Positions 7,577-16,645 of a stretch of 64,000 nucleotides of DNA are shown in pieces. Origin of the DNA: Halobacteriovorax sp. HLS (lineage in GTDB: Bacteria > Bdellovibrionota > Bacteriovoracia > Bacteriovoracales > Bacteriovoracaceae); assembly GCF_004006665.1 (NCBI RefSeq), contig NZ_QOCL01000016.1, forward strand, positions 152,350-216,349, in the 5' to 3' direction. How positions within the stretch are numbered: the first letter of the stretch is position 1; the number at the start of each line of letters is the position of its first letter. The notes beneath the pieces were generated by a model, which made no database searches, was not told the origin of the DNA, and worked only from the letters and a program-made list of their open reading frames with translations. The position numbers and the translations under genes were made by a program.

Positions 7577-9052
7577 CTAGGCTGCTTGTGCTTTGGCCTT
7601 TGGAAGAATAATTGTAAAGCATGTATTGTTAAAAGAATCATTTAAATAAAATTCTCCATTATGCTCTTTAACAAATCGGTTTACTAATGAGAGACCTAGG
7701 CCTGTACCTTTTCCAATTGGCTTTGTTGTAAAGAATGATTGTGTTAATTTCTCTCTATTTTCTGGCGCAATACCAGGACCAGAGTCAATAACGTGTATTT
7801 TTACATGCTCATAATCTTCTACAAAATCTATCTTTATCCAATTCTCTTTTACTGTAGATTCCTTGATCGCATCTTTAGCATTATTAATAAGATTTAATAA
7901 GACTTGAGAGATTTGAGTTTCATTACAAAAAATTTCGATTTGATTTTTTGGTAGCTCATAGATTAATTTAATTTGCATACTTCTCATGGCTTCTTCACAG
8001 AACTCGAGAGTATTACTTACAATTGTTGATAAGTTTGTATTATAAAATCCGTTATCTCTAGATTTTTGAGATAAGTGATGAAGTCCCTTAATGATTTTTT
8101 CAATTCTCTTAGATGCCTTATCAATTGAATCAAGAGATTTTTGAAACTTTTGAGGATTTTCCATAATTCTAGGAATTATTTTTGTTTGACCTGAAATGAT
8201 AGAGAGTGGGTTTGCTATTTCATGAGCAATTCCCGCTGAAATTTCTCCGACTGCCGCCAGTTGTGCGGAAAATGAAGCTCTTTCTTTTTCGGCCGCAAGC
8301 TCTTTTTCTATTTCTTTCTCTTCAGTGATATCGTAACGAAGAGCAGTGAATCCTGTTATATTTTTATGAATATCCAATTTAGGGAAGATAAAGGTTTCGA
8401 CCCAGTAGAGCTTACCATCTTTTGCCTTATTACAAAATTGTCCTGTCCAAATCTCTCCCTTTAGGATCTTTTTCCATAGCTCATGATAAAATGATTTAGG
8501 ATGAAGTCCTGAAGAGATTAAACGGTGAGTTTTTCCTATGATTTCTTCTCTCGAATATTTGGATATTTCACAGAACTTATCATTTACATGAGTAATGACA
8601 CCGCTCTTGTCGGTATGGGCCACAATGAAAAAATTCTCAAGAGATTGCTTATATTTAAAAAACTCATTGGAAATACTTCTTTTTGAGCTTACGATTGAAA
8701 CTTCTTTTGTTACATCTTTGAACGTACCAAAAACAGCAGTTAATTTATTATCTGTGAATAGAGGTTTTCCATAAGATTCAACGTATTTTACATTTCCATT
8801 ATTATCAATAATTCTAAGGATAGCTCTAAATTCTTCAAGGTTTTGAACTAGATTATTGAATAATTCGGTTATTTTACTTCTATCTTCCGGATGGTAGTGA
8901 TTTATTGCTGAGTCAACATCCATTTTCTCGCCAATTTCAATTCCATGTATTCTATAAGTTTGAGGGGACCAAAAAAGCTCATTGGTTACTAGATCAACTT
9001 GCCAGCATCCAGTATTTGTTGTTTTTTCTAGTTCTTCATAAAGGTAGAGCAT
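7577..9052 (-). CDS. Soluble PAS-PAS sensor histidine kinase
   Basis: 491 residues, no membrane segment, so a cytosolic sensor. Two PAS/PAC modules (about 10-115 and 145-250, the second with a VTHVNDKFCEISKYSREEIIG core) are followed by a HisKA domain with the phosphoacceptor in GIAHEIANPLSII and a HATPase domain with N box NLINNAKDAI, G1 DSGPGIAP and G2 GKGTGLGLSLV. All catalytic motifs are intact. No response regulator gene is adjacent, so it is an orphan kinase; its partner and signal are unknown. Confidence 0.92.
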   Translation of the reverse strand: MLYLYEELEKTTNTGCWQVDLVTNELFWSPQTYRIHGIEIGEKMDVDSAINHYHPEDRSKITELFNNLVQNLEEFRAILRIIDNNGNVKYVESYGKPLFTDNKLTAVFGTFKDVTKEVSIVSSKRSISNEFFKYKQSLENFFIVAHTDKSGVITHVNDKFCEISKYSREEIIGKTHRLISSGLHPKSFYHELWKKILKGEIWTGQFCNKAKDGKLYWVETFIFPKLDIHKNITGFTALRYDITEEKEIEKELAAEKERASFSAQLAAVGEISAGIAHEIANPLSIISGQTKIIPRIMENPQKFQKSLDSIDKASKRIEKIIKGLHHLSQKSRDNGFYNTNLSTIVSNTLEFCEEAMRSMQIKLIYELPKNQIEIFCNETQISQVLLNLINNAKDAIKESTVKENWIKIDFVEDYEHVKIHVIDSGPGIAPENREKLTQSFFTTKPIGKGTGLGLSLVNRFVKEHNGEFYLNDSFNNTCFTIILPKAKAQAA

Positions 9053-9186
9053 TTTGTTACCAATTAAGGGTTATATTAGTAAATCGACAAAATATTGGTA
9101 TGAGTTTAGTGAAAAAAATAAATTAAGGTTACCTTTTAGTAACTCTTAATATTTGGGGTTTAAGTGTCCGAGTAAATGAAACAGTG

Positions 9187-10047
9187 TTAAATATTCTTAA
9201 TCTCAACTGAGCAATGACCAAAGCTTTGAAACCTGTTGTTTTTGAGCTTTACATCGCATGGATTGCATTGACCGAAGTAATTACAGACTGAAAAGTCGTT
9301 TTTAATTTGAAATCTATCCGAGAGTATATCACCAATTGGAGACTTCTTATTGTAAAGATCATGATGACATCTGAAGACATATCCTTCTGGAGAAATAAGA
9401 AGCTCAGAAGTTTTACAACTTACTGTCTGTAAATTATTTTCATCTTTAAAAACACCATTTGGGTAATGATATTGACCATATTCTTTTCCATTGTGTGTAC
9501 CTAGAAACTCTTTAAGTTTAAAAAAGAGGCCGTTTTTACTACATTGATCCTGTGCCAGAGAAATATCGGCCGAAGATTCTGGGTGATCAACACAAAAAAG
9601 ACCTATTGAATAACCTGAGTCATGAAGGATTTTTACTTTGTTAATTGTCTCGTCTAAATCCATCGTCTCTGGATGGTAACTAACTCTAATTGCCGGATAT
9701 GGAAGATCTCTATCGAACTTATCTTTAGAAATATTGTTCATGAAAGTCTGTGGATCAAATTGAATGTTGGTTAGAAGATCAATCCGAGTGCTAGGAGAAA
9801 TAGAATTAATAATTTTATAAAAGTCTCGATGTATTGTAGGTTCTCCGCCCTGAAGGGAGATAGGAAGATCTTCTCTAGAGCTTAATCTATTTAAGGCTTC
9901 AGACCATTGCTCACCAGTAAGGTGTTTTCTTCTCTGATTAAGTCCTACAGTATGATTAATACAGTAGCTACAGCTCAAGTTGCAACCTAGTGTGAGGAAG
10001 ACTCCAATATAGTTGTAATTTTCTGGAAGAGTAACTTGTTGTAGCAT
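9187..10047 (-). CDS. Radical SAM protein with C-terminal cysteine cluster
   Basis: 286 residues. The radical SAM cluster is CNLSCSYC (C22, C26, C29), followed by the SAM-contacting SLQGGEPT. The C-terminal part (C-x-TSELLISPEGYVFRCHHD, then CNYFGQCNPCD) has the look of a SPASM/twitch-type auxiliary Fe-S site. Such enzymes often modify peptides or assist sugar or cofactor synthesis; the substrate here is unknown. It is transcribed from a consensus sigma70 promoter ending six bases before the ATG, with no ribosome binding site, so the message should be leaderless. Divergent from the GT9-GT2-kinase operon. Confidence 0.85.
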   Translation of the reverse strand: MLQQVTLPENYNYIGVFLTLGCNLSCSYCINHTVGLNQRRKHLTGEQWSEALNRLSSREDLPISLQGGEPTIHRDFYKIINSISPSTRIDLLTNIQFDPQTFMNNISKDKFDRDLPYPAIRVSYHPETMDLDETINKVKILHDSGYSIGLFCVDHPESSADISLAQDQCSKNGLFFKLKEFLGTHNGKEYGQYHYPNGVFKDENNLQTVSCKTSELLISPEGYVFRCHHDLYNKKSPIGDILSDRFQIKNDFSVCNYFGQCNPCDVKLKNNRFQSFGHCSVEIKNI

Positions 10048-10053
10048 TTAAGC

Positions 10054-10082
10054 ATTATAAGATTCTGGACAACTTGTGTCAA
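10054..10082 (-). promoter_or_regulatory. Consensus sigma70 promoter, leaderless arrangement
   Basis: On the minus strand TTGACA (10082-10077), exactly 17 bases, TATAAT (10059-10054): a perfect consensus. The radical SAM gene's ATG begins six bases after the -10 box. Confidence 0.8.
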
Positions 10083-10103
10083 AGATCAACGCTATAAATC
10101 TTA

Positions 10104-10132
10104 ATGCAACCGTTAGACTATTCAACTATAAT
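10104..10132 (+). promoter_or_regulatory. Promoter of the GT9-GT2-kinase operon
   Basis: Perfect TATAAT at 10127-10132 with a poor -35 (ATGCAA, 10104-10109, 17-base spacing). The GTG start at 10138 is 5 bases further on, so this operon too may be read from a leaderless message. Confidence 0.45.
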
Positions 10133-10137
10133 TAGGT

Positions 10138-10965
10138 GTGGAAAAAATATTAATTATCAAAACAGGTCATAGTGAAACATTTGCTGAGCAAGTTAGTGGA
10201 GAAATTTGTAGTCTTGGAGACGTTTTAAGGACTATTCCAATTGTTTGCAGTGGATTTCCTTCCAATATGTGGAGCATTGATTGGTTAACTGATCATAAAG
10301 CACTCGAGCTTTTTGATGTCTTTGATAAAGAAATTGGTTTGAAGATAATTGGACAGGATATTATTGACAAGTCTTCGTACGACATAGTTTTAAATCTTGA
10401 AAAAGGTTACTCAATAGAAGGTGGCAATGTATACGGATTTACTTCGAGCAGTACGATTCGAAAAATTGGGCATGACAGTAGTAGCGTAGTTCAATTTCCA
10501 ATTCTTGATGATTATTCCATTGAGCAGAAGTTTTATGAATACTTTAATATAAAAACTGAGTTGAGCGAACTTAGAATTAATTCAAAACTTAAGACGTCCC
10601 CAATTTATAAATATGGGCTCAATTGGAAGGCAGGACCTAAGTGGCCTCAAAAGATTCTACCAAAAGAGTATTGGACTAGTTGGTATGATGCAATTAATGA
10701 ATCTTCCTCTGTCTCTTGGCAAGAAGGGTTTGATAGCATAAATGAATATATTTCTTGGATTGCAAAATGTGAAACTATCATTACGTTAGATAGCCTTGGT
10801 CTTCATGTTGCTAATATTCTTGGCAAGAGAACGATTGCTCTCTATGGTCCTACCCCTTGTGAAAAGAGTATTTATCCTAATGAAAGAATGGTTTTTTACT
10901 ATAGAAATACTGAAGAGCTTAAGAATCTAGAAACGGTTGTCTTGGATTTTATAAAAAATGATTAA
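10138..10965 (+). CDS. Glycosyltransferase family 9-like (heptosyltransferase-type) protein
   Basis: 275 residues. The C-terminal half carries the GT9 hallmarks: NWKAGPKWPQK (acceptor/phosphate loop region), then TLDSLGLHVANILGKRTIALYGPT, matching the donor-binding end of ADP-heptose:LPS transferases. The N-terminal Rossmann half is shorter and more divergent than in typical heptosyltransferases (about 320-350 residues). Likely cytoplasmic and acting on a surface glycan. GTG start, no ribosome binding site. Its end overlaps the GT2 gene by 8 bases. Confidence 0.8.
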   Translation: MEKILIIKTGHSETFAEQVSGEICSLGDVLRTIPIVCSGFPSNMWSIDWLTDHKALELFDVFDKEIGLKIIGQDIIDKSSYDIVLNLEKGYSIEGGNVYGFTSSSTIRKIGHDSSSVVQFPILDDYSIEQKFYEYFNIKTELSELRINSKLKTSPIYKYGLNWKAGPKWPQKILPKEYWTSWYDAINESSSVSWQEGFDSINEYISWIAKCETIITLDSLGLHVANILGKRTIALYGPTPCEKSIYPNERMVFYYRNTEELKNLETVVLDFIKND

Positions 10966-11956
10966 TCCACAATACGATATACTTTGTGCTTCCTACTTTA
11001 GACACGAGCTATTTAGCAAGCTATTAAGTTATTTTGATAATATAGCCCCTCTGCAAAATCTTAAAAATATTTATATCATTGTTCATTCTGAAGATCATGA
11101 AACAATGGAACTCGTTAGGTCCTTCCAAAGAAAACTACCTATAAAGATAGTTGAAGTAGCTACTAAACTAATGCCAGGAGTGAGCCGTAATCTTTTGATT
11201 TCTCATTCAGAAGCAGAGTATGTGTTGTTCTTAGATGACGACATCATTCCAAATAAAGATTACTTTAGTTACTCACAGGAGATTATTCAAGAGCACTGTC
11301 CTGATGTCTTTGGTGGACCAGATCAACCTCGTTCAGAAGAGGGGAGAGCTCAGGAGTTAGTAAGTTCTGTATTGAGTTCACCCTTTGTCACAGGCGCAAC
11401 CTATAGACGCCATAATAGAAATACAAGTATGAACCTAAAAGCAACAGAGCTTGATTTGACTCTTTGTAACTTGTGGGTAAAACGAGCCGCTCTTGGTCCT
11501 TTGCAATATTACTTCGATGAAAAGATAATGAGGGCAGAAGAATGTGACTTGTTAAATAGATTAGCTGTTTCTGGACAATCTCTTTACTATTTCCCTGATC
11601 TCTATGTTTTTCACTATCGAAGGGTCAAGGTGTGGGAGTTGTTTAAGCTGCACTTAAGGGCCGGATGTGCACGAACGAAAATTATTTTAAAGAGTAGGCG
11701 AAATTATCACTTCTTTTTTCTAATACCTATTTTATGCGGATTAATCACTCCTGTTACGTTAGTCTATTCTCCAATAAGTTTTTCTCTATTGGTTGTCTTA
11801 CATTTCTTATTAAGTATTTTTACACTTTTAAAATTAAAAGAAGTTAGAAATTTAAGTGAATGTGTGTATTCTTGCTTAGTTATAGTTGTTATTCATTTGG
11901 GTTTCTCCTTAGGCATGATTTCAGGTATAATTCTACCTAATGCAAGAAAGAACTAA
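10958..11956 (+). CDS. GT2-family glycosyltransferase with C-terminal membrane segments
   Basis: 332 residues. GT-A fold signatures: NIYIIVHSEDHE, PGVSRNLLI, the DXD-type metal site FLDDDIIP (about residue 96) and a late AEECDLLNRL acceptor-side acid region. Two or three hydrophobic helices close the protein (about 245-325), anchoring it to the inner membrane. Overlaps both neighbours (8 bases upstream, 17 downstream), so it is co-translated with the GT9 and kinase-like genes. The transferred sugar is unknown. Confidence 0.85.
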   Translation: MINPQYDILCASYFRHELFSKLLSYFDNIAPLQNLKNIYIIVHSEDHETMELVRSFQRKLPIKIVEVATKLMPGVSRNLLISHSEAEYVLFLDDDIIPNKDYFSYSQEIIQEHCPDVFGGPDQPRSEEGRAQELVSSVLSSPFVTGATYRRHNRNTSMNLKATELDLTLCNLWVKRAALGPLQYYFDEKIMRAEECDLLNRLAVSGQSLYYFPDLYVFHYRRVKVWELFKLHLRAGCARTKIILKSRRNYHFFFLIPILCGLITPVTLVYSPISFSLLVVLHFLLSIFTLLKLKEVRNLSECVYSCLVIVVIHLGFSLGMISGIILPNARKN

Positions 11957-12944
11957 GATTTTAATAAATATTCATGGCTTTAATATTTCCGTCGAAGGCT
12001 TAAACGAAGAGCTTTATAAAAAAGTTAGAAGTGACTTTAGCTATTTTCTGGTTGATAGACTGGAGGGAAGTCAGGGCCTTGCTATTAGCTGGATTGAAGA
12101 GGAGCCACATGGAAAAATTCCCAAGAATCTCTATCCTGTAAAACAATCTGCCAATTCTATGACTTATGATTCGGATGGGATTAGGTATAATGATTATTAT
12201 TCTAAGGCCACAACGGTTTTGGATTATAAGAATAGAACTTTTACTTTATTTTCTAAAAATCAAGATTTGGTTTATGAATTAATATTCTTAATTATTCAGT
12301 CTCGTTCAGGAAAGTATCTAGATAGTATTGGTTTTCATAAAATTCATGCATGTGCATTTGTATATGATAAGACGAATTATATTTTAATTCTACCCTCTAA
12401 GGGAGGGAAGAGCACGACCTTGCTTCATTTGTTGAAAAAGTATGACGTTGATATTATCTCAGACGATTCTCCGATTGTAGATAGCAAGGGGGGTCTATAT
12501 CCATACCCTCTAAGGTTAGGAGTTGAAAAACGACAAGATTACGATGGTCTTTTTGGATTAGACAAAGATGCAATATATGATTTTACAAGACAGCACTATT
12601 CTAAGAAGTATCTTCTTCCGATAAGCGCTCTTAGAAATAATATTTCAGTTGCCTCGAACACGAAGGTTATTTTTGGCTTTAGGGGGAGTTTTGAAAAACC
12701 TAAAAAGTATAAAATTTCCAAAGTAAAAGCATTTCAATTTATGTGGTATCACATGATTATTGGAGTAGGGCTTCCAATGATTATAGAGTACTTTATAGAA
12801 AATAATATTAAAGACTATCTACTAAATTTTAGGATTTTAATATCCAGAATTCGAAATGCTATTATACTAATAATGAAATCTAATTGCTCTTCGATAGAGT
12901 TATCGTCCTCTATCGAAGAAAATGTGAAAGAATTACTTCGTTAG
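11940..12944 (+). CDS. HprK-related kinase-like protein
   Basis: 334 residues. A P-loop PSKGGKSTT (Lys157, Ser158) is followed 20 residues later by IISDDSP, the spacing seen in the C-terminal domain of HPr kinase/phosphorylase and its relatives; the first Gly of the Walker motif is replaced by Pro. The N-terminal 130 residues do not resemble the HprK N-domain. Such HprK-like proteins occur with PqqD-like proteins and nucleotidyltransferases in poorly characterised systems; both of those occur at 35.6-38.9 kb here. The target of phosphorylation, if any, is unknown. It ends the GT9-GT2 operon; a 12-bp inverted repeat lies in its 3' end. Confidence 0.7.
   Translation: MQERTKILINIHGFNISVEGLNEELYKKVRSDFSYFLVDRLEGSQGLAISWIEEEPHGKIPKNLYPVKQSANSMTYDSDGIRYNDYYSKATTVLDYKNRTFTLFSKNQDLVYELIFLIIQSRSGKYLDSIGFHKIHACAFVYDKTNYILILPSKGGKSTTLLHLLKKYDVDIISDDSPIVDSKGGLYPYPLRLGVEKRQDYDGLFGLDKDAIYDFTRQHYSKKYLLPISALRNNISVASNTKVIFGFRGSFEKPKKYKISKVKAFQFMWYHMIIGVGLPMIIEYFIENNIKDYLLNFRILISRIRNAIILIMKSNCSSIELSSSIEENVKELLR
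12888..12919. repeat. Perfect 12-bp inverted repeat
   Basis: TCTTCGATAGAG, 8-base loop, CTCTATCGAAGA. It lies within the last codons of the kinase-like gene, just before the convergent gene end. There is no T-tract on either side, so it is not a standard terminator; it could be an RNA-processing or protein-binding site. Confidence 0.6.
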
Positions 12945-13528
12945 TCTAGGCCATTGTAAATTGGCGGACACTTTAGTATTGAAAAATTTTGATTTTCAAT
13001 TGTAAGCGCTACAATCATTTTATTTTTATCAACTTCAATTTCTTTCGCAGTGAACTCTTTAGAAACACCGTCTTCCATGTGTTGGATTTTTACTTCATTT
13101 CCACGAATTGAAAAATACCCTGAATCGCTATTAGGCTTATGAATCGCTATCATCGGATCTTTTAGAGTATTTGGCCATATCTTAATAAATCCAGCCGGAG
13201 AGAATTTCATTACAGTTTTTTCCTCTTCTTCTGAACAGAAGAAAAAGTTTGAAAACTTAAGTCTTTCTTTAAGAGGGATGGTCGTATAGTTAGCCTCATC
13301 TAATTTACGATTATCAGGAGTTTCAGAATTAGAAGGGACTTCATAAGTGTCTACCTTCTTATTTTTTAGAAAGTCTATCGTTTCTTCATGAGTGACAAGA
13401 GTATCTTCTAAAACTAAGAATTTCTTATGAAGTAGGTAGAGCATCGCAAAATTACCAAAAATCATTGCGATTAGGAAAAAGTATAAAATAGATGACGATT
13501 GTGTTTTCTTACTCTTTTTGACAGTCAT
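12941..13528 (-). CDS. Single-pass membrane protein of unknown function
   Basis: 195 residues from the ATG preceded by AAGAGAAA; the frame continues upstream to 13591, but that start would add a poorly supported 21-residue basic extension. A membrane helix (about 13-34) is followed by a short coiled stretch and an extracytoplasmic domain with FFFCSEEEE near residue 105 and a final cysteine in ILKCPP. The same plan (helix, F-x-C-S motif, terminal Cys) is seen in the divergent neighbour at 13644, suggesting they are related. Ends 4 bases inside the convergent kinase-like gene. Confidence 0.6.
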   Translation of the reverse strand: MTVKKSKKTQSSSILYFFLIAMIFGNFAMLYLLHKKFLVLEDTLVTHEETIDFLKNKKVDTYEVPSNSETPDNRKLDEANYTTIPLKERLKFSNFFFCSEEEEKTVMKFSPAGFIKIWPNTLKDPMIAIHKPNSDSGYFSIRGNEVKIQHMEDGVSKEFTAKEIEVDKNKMIVALTIENQNFSILKCPPIYNGLD

Positions 13529-13607
13529 TGTTTTTCTCTTTTTAGTCTTTGTATTAAGCTGTATTTTACACCACTTTTTCGAATCGTGCATAATTGAATT
13601 TAAATAG

Positions 13608-13636
13608 TTGGTAATAAATCACTTCACATATACAAT
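13608..13636 (+). promoter_or_regulatory. Promoter, leaderless arrangement
   Basis: TTGGTA (13608-13613), 17 bases, TACAAT (13631-13636), then 7 bases to the ATG at 13644. No ribosome binding site intervenes. Confidence 0.55.
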
Positions 13637-13643
13637 ATAACTT

Positions 13644-14060
13644 ATGAGCAAAGTTATACTACTAATACTATTACAAGTTAGCTTAATTGCTAATGTTTAC
13701 CTTTATCGTCAACTATCTAGTAAAGAAGCTCTTGAATCGAGCCAAAGTCTGAGCAACCTCGAGAAATTTAGGGGGAAGTTAAAAGTCGCTACATTCTACT
13801 GCAGTCTTCACTCCTCTAGAGATGTTATTCGACTTCTTGAAGGGCGAATGACGATATGGGACAAATCAAGCAGAAGTATACAGGAAACTGTTTCATTGAA
13901 ACCAAGTAATATTGGAACCTATAAAATCCTAGATTCATCACTAATGTTGGAGTTTAGTACTGGCGAGAAACACGACCTTAGGATTAGTGAAGTAGATAAT
14001 AGAGGTGAGATTACCGCCTTTTTAGGCAACACTATTTATAAATCAAGTTATTGCCAGTAG
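13644..14060 (+). CDS. Small membrane-anchored protein, related to 12941-13528
   Basis: 138 residues: N-terminal hydrophobic helix (2-20), a short helical linker, then a domain with ATFYCSLHSSRDVIRLLEGRMTIWD and a terminal YKSSYCQ. The FYCS motif, an I-W segment about 20 residues later and a C-terminal cysteine are shared with the divergent gene on the other side of the promoter. The two cysteines could pair if the domain is periplasmic. Function unknown. Confidence 0.6.
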   Translation: MSKVILLILLQVSLIANVYLYRQLSSKEALESSQSLSNLEKFRGKLKVATFYCSLHSSRDVIRLLEGRMTIWDKSSRSIQETVSLKPSNIGTYKILDSSLMLEFSTGEKHDLRISEVDNRGEITAFLGNTIYKSSYCQ

Positions 14061-14167
14061 TTCCTTACCCATTCATGTAACCACTGATTTTTTTTGATGT
14101 CTCCTTGACTATGGTAAATCTATGATAGAGTTAAGTTGAGTTAATTTTTTTAGTTTGAGGGAGAGTT

Positions 14168-15235
14168 GTGAGTAAAACTTCTAATTTACAGTTAGATGGT
14201 AATAAAATGTTGCACCATCTTGATAGAGTGCAAGAATGGCAATTGGGTGAAGATATCTTCCCTATCTATATAGCTTTTTCTCCATCGAGCCTTTGCAATC
14301 ATAAGTGTAACTTTTGTGTCTATCACTATAAAGAGTTTGAACCAATATACTTTCCTAAACTCCAGTATTTATCATTGGTAGATGAATGGAAAGAGCATAG
14401 GGTGAAATCTATTTTCTTTGCAGGAGATGGAGAGCCCCTGCTTAATAAAGATAGTGTTGAGATGATAGAGTACACTCGCGCAAGTGGTATAGATATCGCG
14501 ATGAATACAAATGGTAGATTAATATCAAAGTCGAATGTTAAGTCTTTAGTAACTAACTTAAGCTGGATTAGAATTAGTTTAAATGCGGGTTCAGAAGATT
14601 CTTATGGAGATATCCATGGAACTTCTAAAAAAGATTTCGAAGTCGTTATGAATAATCTACAACTTTTAGTTGATACTAAAGAAGAATTGAAATCTTCTAT
14701 TACTATTGGTGTGCAGTGTGTTCTCCTAGATCAAAATAAAAATGAAATAGAGCTCTTAGCAAAGAGATTAAAAGAAATTGGAGTATCATATTTGTCTATA
14801 AAGCCATTTTTAAAACATCCTGGAACAAAGTTTAATGATGTTATTCAAGATAGGGATAAAGTTCTAGCAAGACTGCAAAAGCTAGAATCTCTGAATGACG
14901 ATGATTTTATGTTCATTCTAAGAATGACAAACTTTTCAAACACATTTAAAAGAGATTATAAGCAGTGCTTGTCTGGAGAGTTCATGCTGGAAATAGATGC
15001 AAGAGGTGATGTTTACTCTTGTGGGCCCTTTATTGGAGATAAGAGGCATTGCTATGGGAATGTTCTAGCAGATAGTTTTGAAACAATGTGGAATAGTGAG
15101 AGAAAGAAAAAAGTTCTAAGCTATATTCAAAATGAGTTGAACGTTTGTAAATGTATGCCTTTTTGTAGACCTGACTCTGTTAATAAGTTTTTATGGGAAT
15201 TAAAAAAGCCACCTGAGCACGTCAACTTTATTTAA
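14168..15235 (+). CDS. Radical SAM/SPASM protein
   Basis: 355 residues. Radical SAM motif CNHKCNFC (C43, C47, C50), then FFAGDGEPLLN as the SAM-binding strand, and a SPASM-like C-terminus beginning CLSGEFMLEIDARGDVYSCGPF, with a final CKCMPFC cluster. The SPASM part suggests extra Fe-S clusters as in peptide-modifying enzymes (PqqE, AlbA types) and some sugar or amine enzymes. GTG start with GAGGGAGAG upstream. It stands alone, with no small precursor-peptide gene in the flanks that I can see. Substrate unknown. Confidence 0.88.
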   Translation: MSKTSNLQLDGNKMLHHLDRVQEWQLGEDIFPIYIAFSPSSLCNHKCNFCVYHYKEFEPIYFPKLQYLSLVDEWKEHRVKSIFFAGDGEPLLNKDSVEMIEYTRASGIDIAMNTNGRLISKSNVKSLVTNLSWIRISLNAGSEDSYGDIHGTSKKDFEVVMNNLQLLVDTKEELKSSITIGVQCVLLDQNKNEIELLAKRLKEIGVSYLSIKPFLKHPGTKFNDVIQDRDKVLARLQKLESLNDDDFMFILRMTNFSNTFKRDYKQCLSGEFMLEIDARGDVYSCGPFIGDKRHCYGNVLADSFETMWNSERKKKVLSYIQNELNVCKCMPFCRPDSVNKFLWELKKPPEHVNFI

Positions 15236-15245
15236 AGGTCTCAGG

Positions 15246-16442
15246 TTATAGTTTACAATATTTTATTTTCTTATTTTCCTTAATACCTACAAGCTCACTA
15301 ACCTTAGGGTTTGCAAAATAAATCCTTACAAGTCGTTCAAAGTTTTGAGGAAAAGCATGGTAGAGTTTATTTGTTTCAACGATACATAAATCTTCTCTGA
15401 AGTGTTTGGATATTCCGCTGGCCTGTGCAACAGCTTCCGCACTGAACCAGTCTGAAAAAGCAATATTTACTTGCTCTCTTTGTAAAGTTCCTTGAGGATA
15501 GAAGGCAGAATTACAAAGCGGGTACTTTTTTAATGTATTCACTTGTTCCTTTGTAATCTTTTTTTCTTTTAGAAATTTCTCTATTTGGGAGTCGTCTCTC
15601 TTTGCAGCTTGGATAGAGTCTTTACCACGCAAACAAGAAAGGACTTTCTCGTATGGGTATTTTCTATCTCCATAGTATATAGACCATCTGCAAGGATCAA
15701 TCGCTTGAGCAAGTTGTTGAATAAACTTTCCAATTATTGTGTCACCATCAATATGTCTAGCACTAGAAAGTCCTATAGAGACGATATTGTATTTGGGGTT
15801 AAACTGAATGTCTGTATTTAGATAAAGAGAAGGGTCTTGTTCGTACTGTGTTCCTGATACTTGGGTGAACCAATTAAGTTGAACAAGGGCAATTCTTCCT
15901 TTCAAAATTTTTGATGTACTTTCGTCAAATTTTTGAGAATCTATGAGTGAGTAGCTCAGATCTTTTGCTTGTAAGAAGTATTTCTCATACTGTCTTTTTA
16001 TTTCTTGTGGAAAGACCTTATTGTTTATTTCAACTAGTGAGTTATTAATAAGGGCCTTTTGCACTTCCCCAAGTGTAGAGTAACTCGGTAGAAGAGTTGA
16101 AAAGAAAAACTGTTTTCTCCACTTCTCTAGAATTTCTTTTTGATTGCTTTCGTTGACATCAGATTCCGTTGCCCATTGATCAATCGCTCCACCACCTTCT
16201 TTGATACCTTTTTCATTAAGCTTAGCGAGAAGCTGATCAGAGACCTTATAGAAGACTCGCATATTTGCCAGTTTGTTTAGACTATCGTCTTTTATCTTCA
16301 TGGCCTCTAAGAACCTTTGGTTGGGTTCATCTAGCCATAGGTCACATGCTTGGAGCTTAACTTTCGTAGCAGAGTTTGCCAAAATGGGAGCACTGGAAAA
16401 TACTAAGAATATGTAAATAGCGAAATATTTATTGATCATCAT
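15246..16442 (-). CDS. Secreted protein, possible degenerate metallopeptidase
   Basis: 398 residues with a signal peptide (to about residue 25). The C-terminal half has the order FNPKYNIVSIG, IGKFIQQLAQAIDPCRW, a cysteine-rich stretch, AFSDWFSAEAV, and YHAFPQNFERLVRIYFANP. This resembles the catalytic half of M13 (neprilysin-like) peptidases, where an NP-x-x-N strand, a HExxH-containing helix and a final HPP-type substrate motif occur in that order. Here HExxH is absent (QLAQA stands in its place), so the protein is unlikely to be an active zinc protease. The relationship is an inference from motif order only. Confidence 0.5.
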   Translation of the reverse strand: MMINKYFAIYIFLVFSSAPILANSATKVKLQACDLWLDEPNQRFLEAMKIKDDSLNKLANMRVFYKVSDQLLAKLNEKGIKEGGGAIDQWATESDVNESNQKEILEKWRKQFFFSTLLPSYSTLGEVQKALINNSLVEINNKVFPQEIKRQYEKYFLQAKDLSYSLIDSQKFDESTSKILKGRIALVQLNWFTQVSGTQYEQDPSLYLNTDIQFNPKYNIVSIGLSSARHIDGDTIIGKFIQQLAQAIDPCRWSIYYGDRKYPYEKVLSCLRGKDSIQAAKRDDSQIEKFLKEKKITKEQVNTLKKYPLCNSAFYPQGTLQREQVNIAFSDWFSAEAVAQASGISKHFREDLCIVETNKLYHAFPQNFERLVRIYFANPKVSELVGIKENKKIKYCKL

Positions 16443-16645
16443 ATGGTTGAAATTCTACATGAATTTTGACTTATACCCAAATCGGCAAATTTTTAAGTCA
16501 CTATCGAGTTATTAAGGTGCTTTATGCTCTTTTGAATTATTAAGTAGTTTCAATGTGTTGAAAGAGAAAAATGTTCCCAAAAGTAGAAATAGAAAGAATT
16601 GAGTTATAATTATGAGATAAATTTTAAATCCCTGAAGGATAAATT

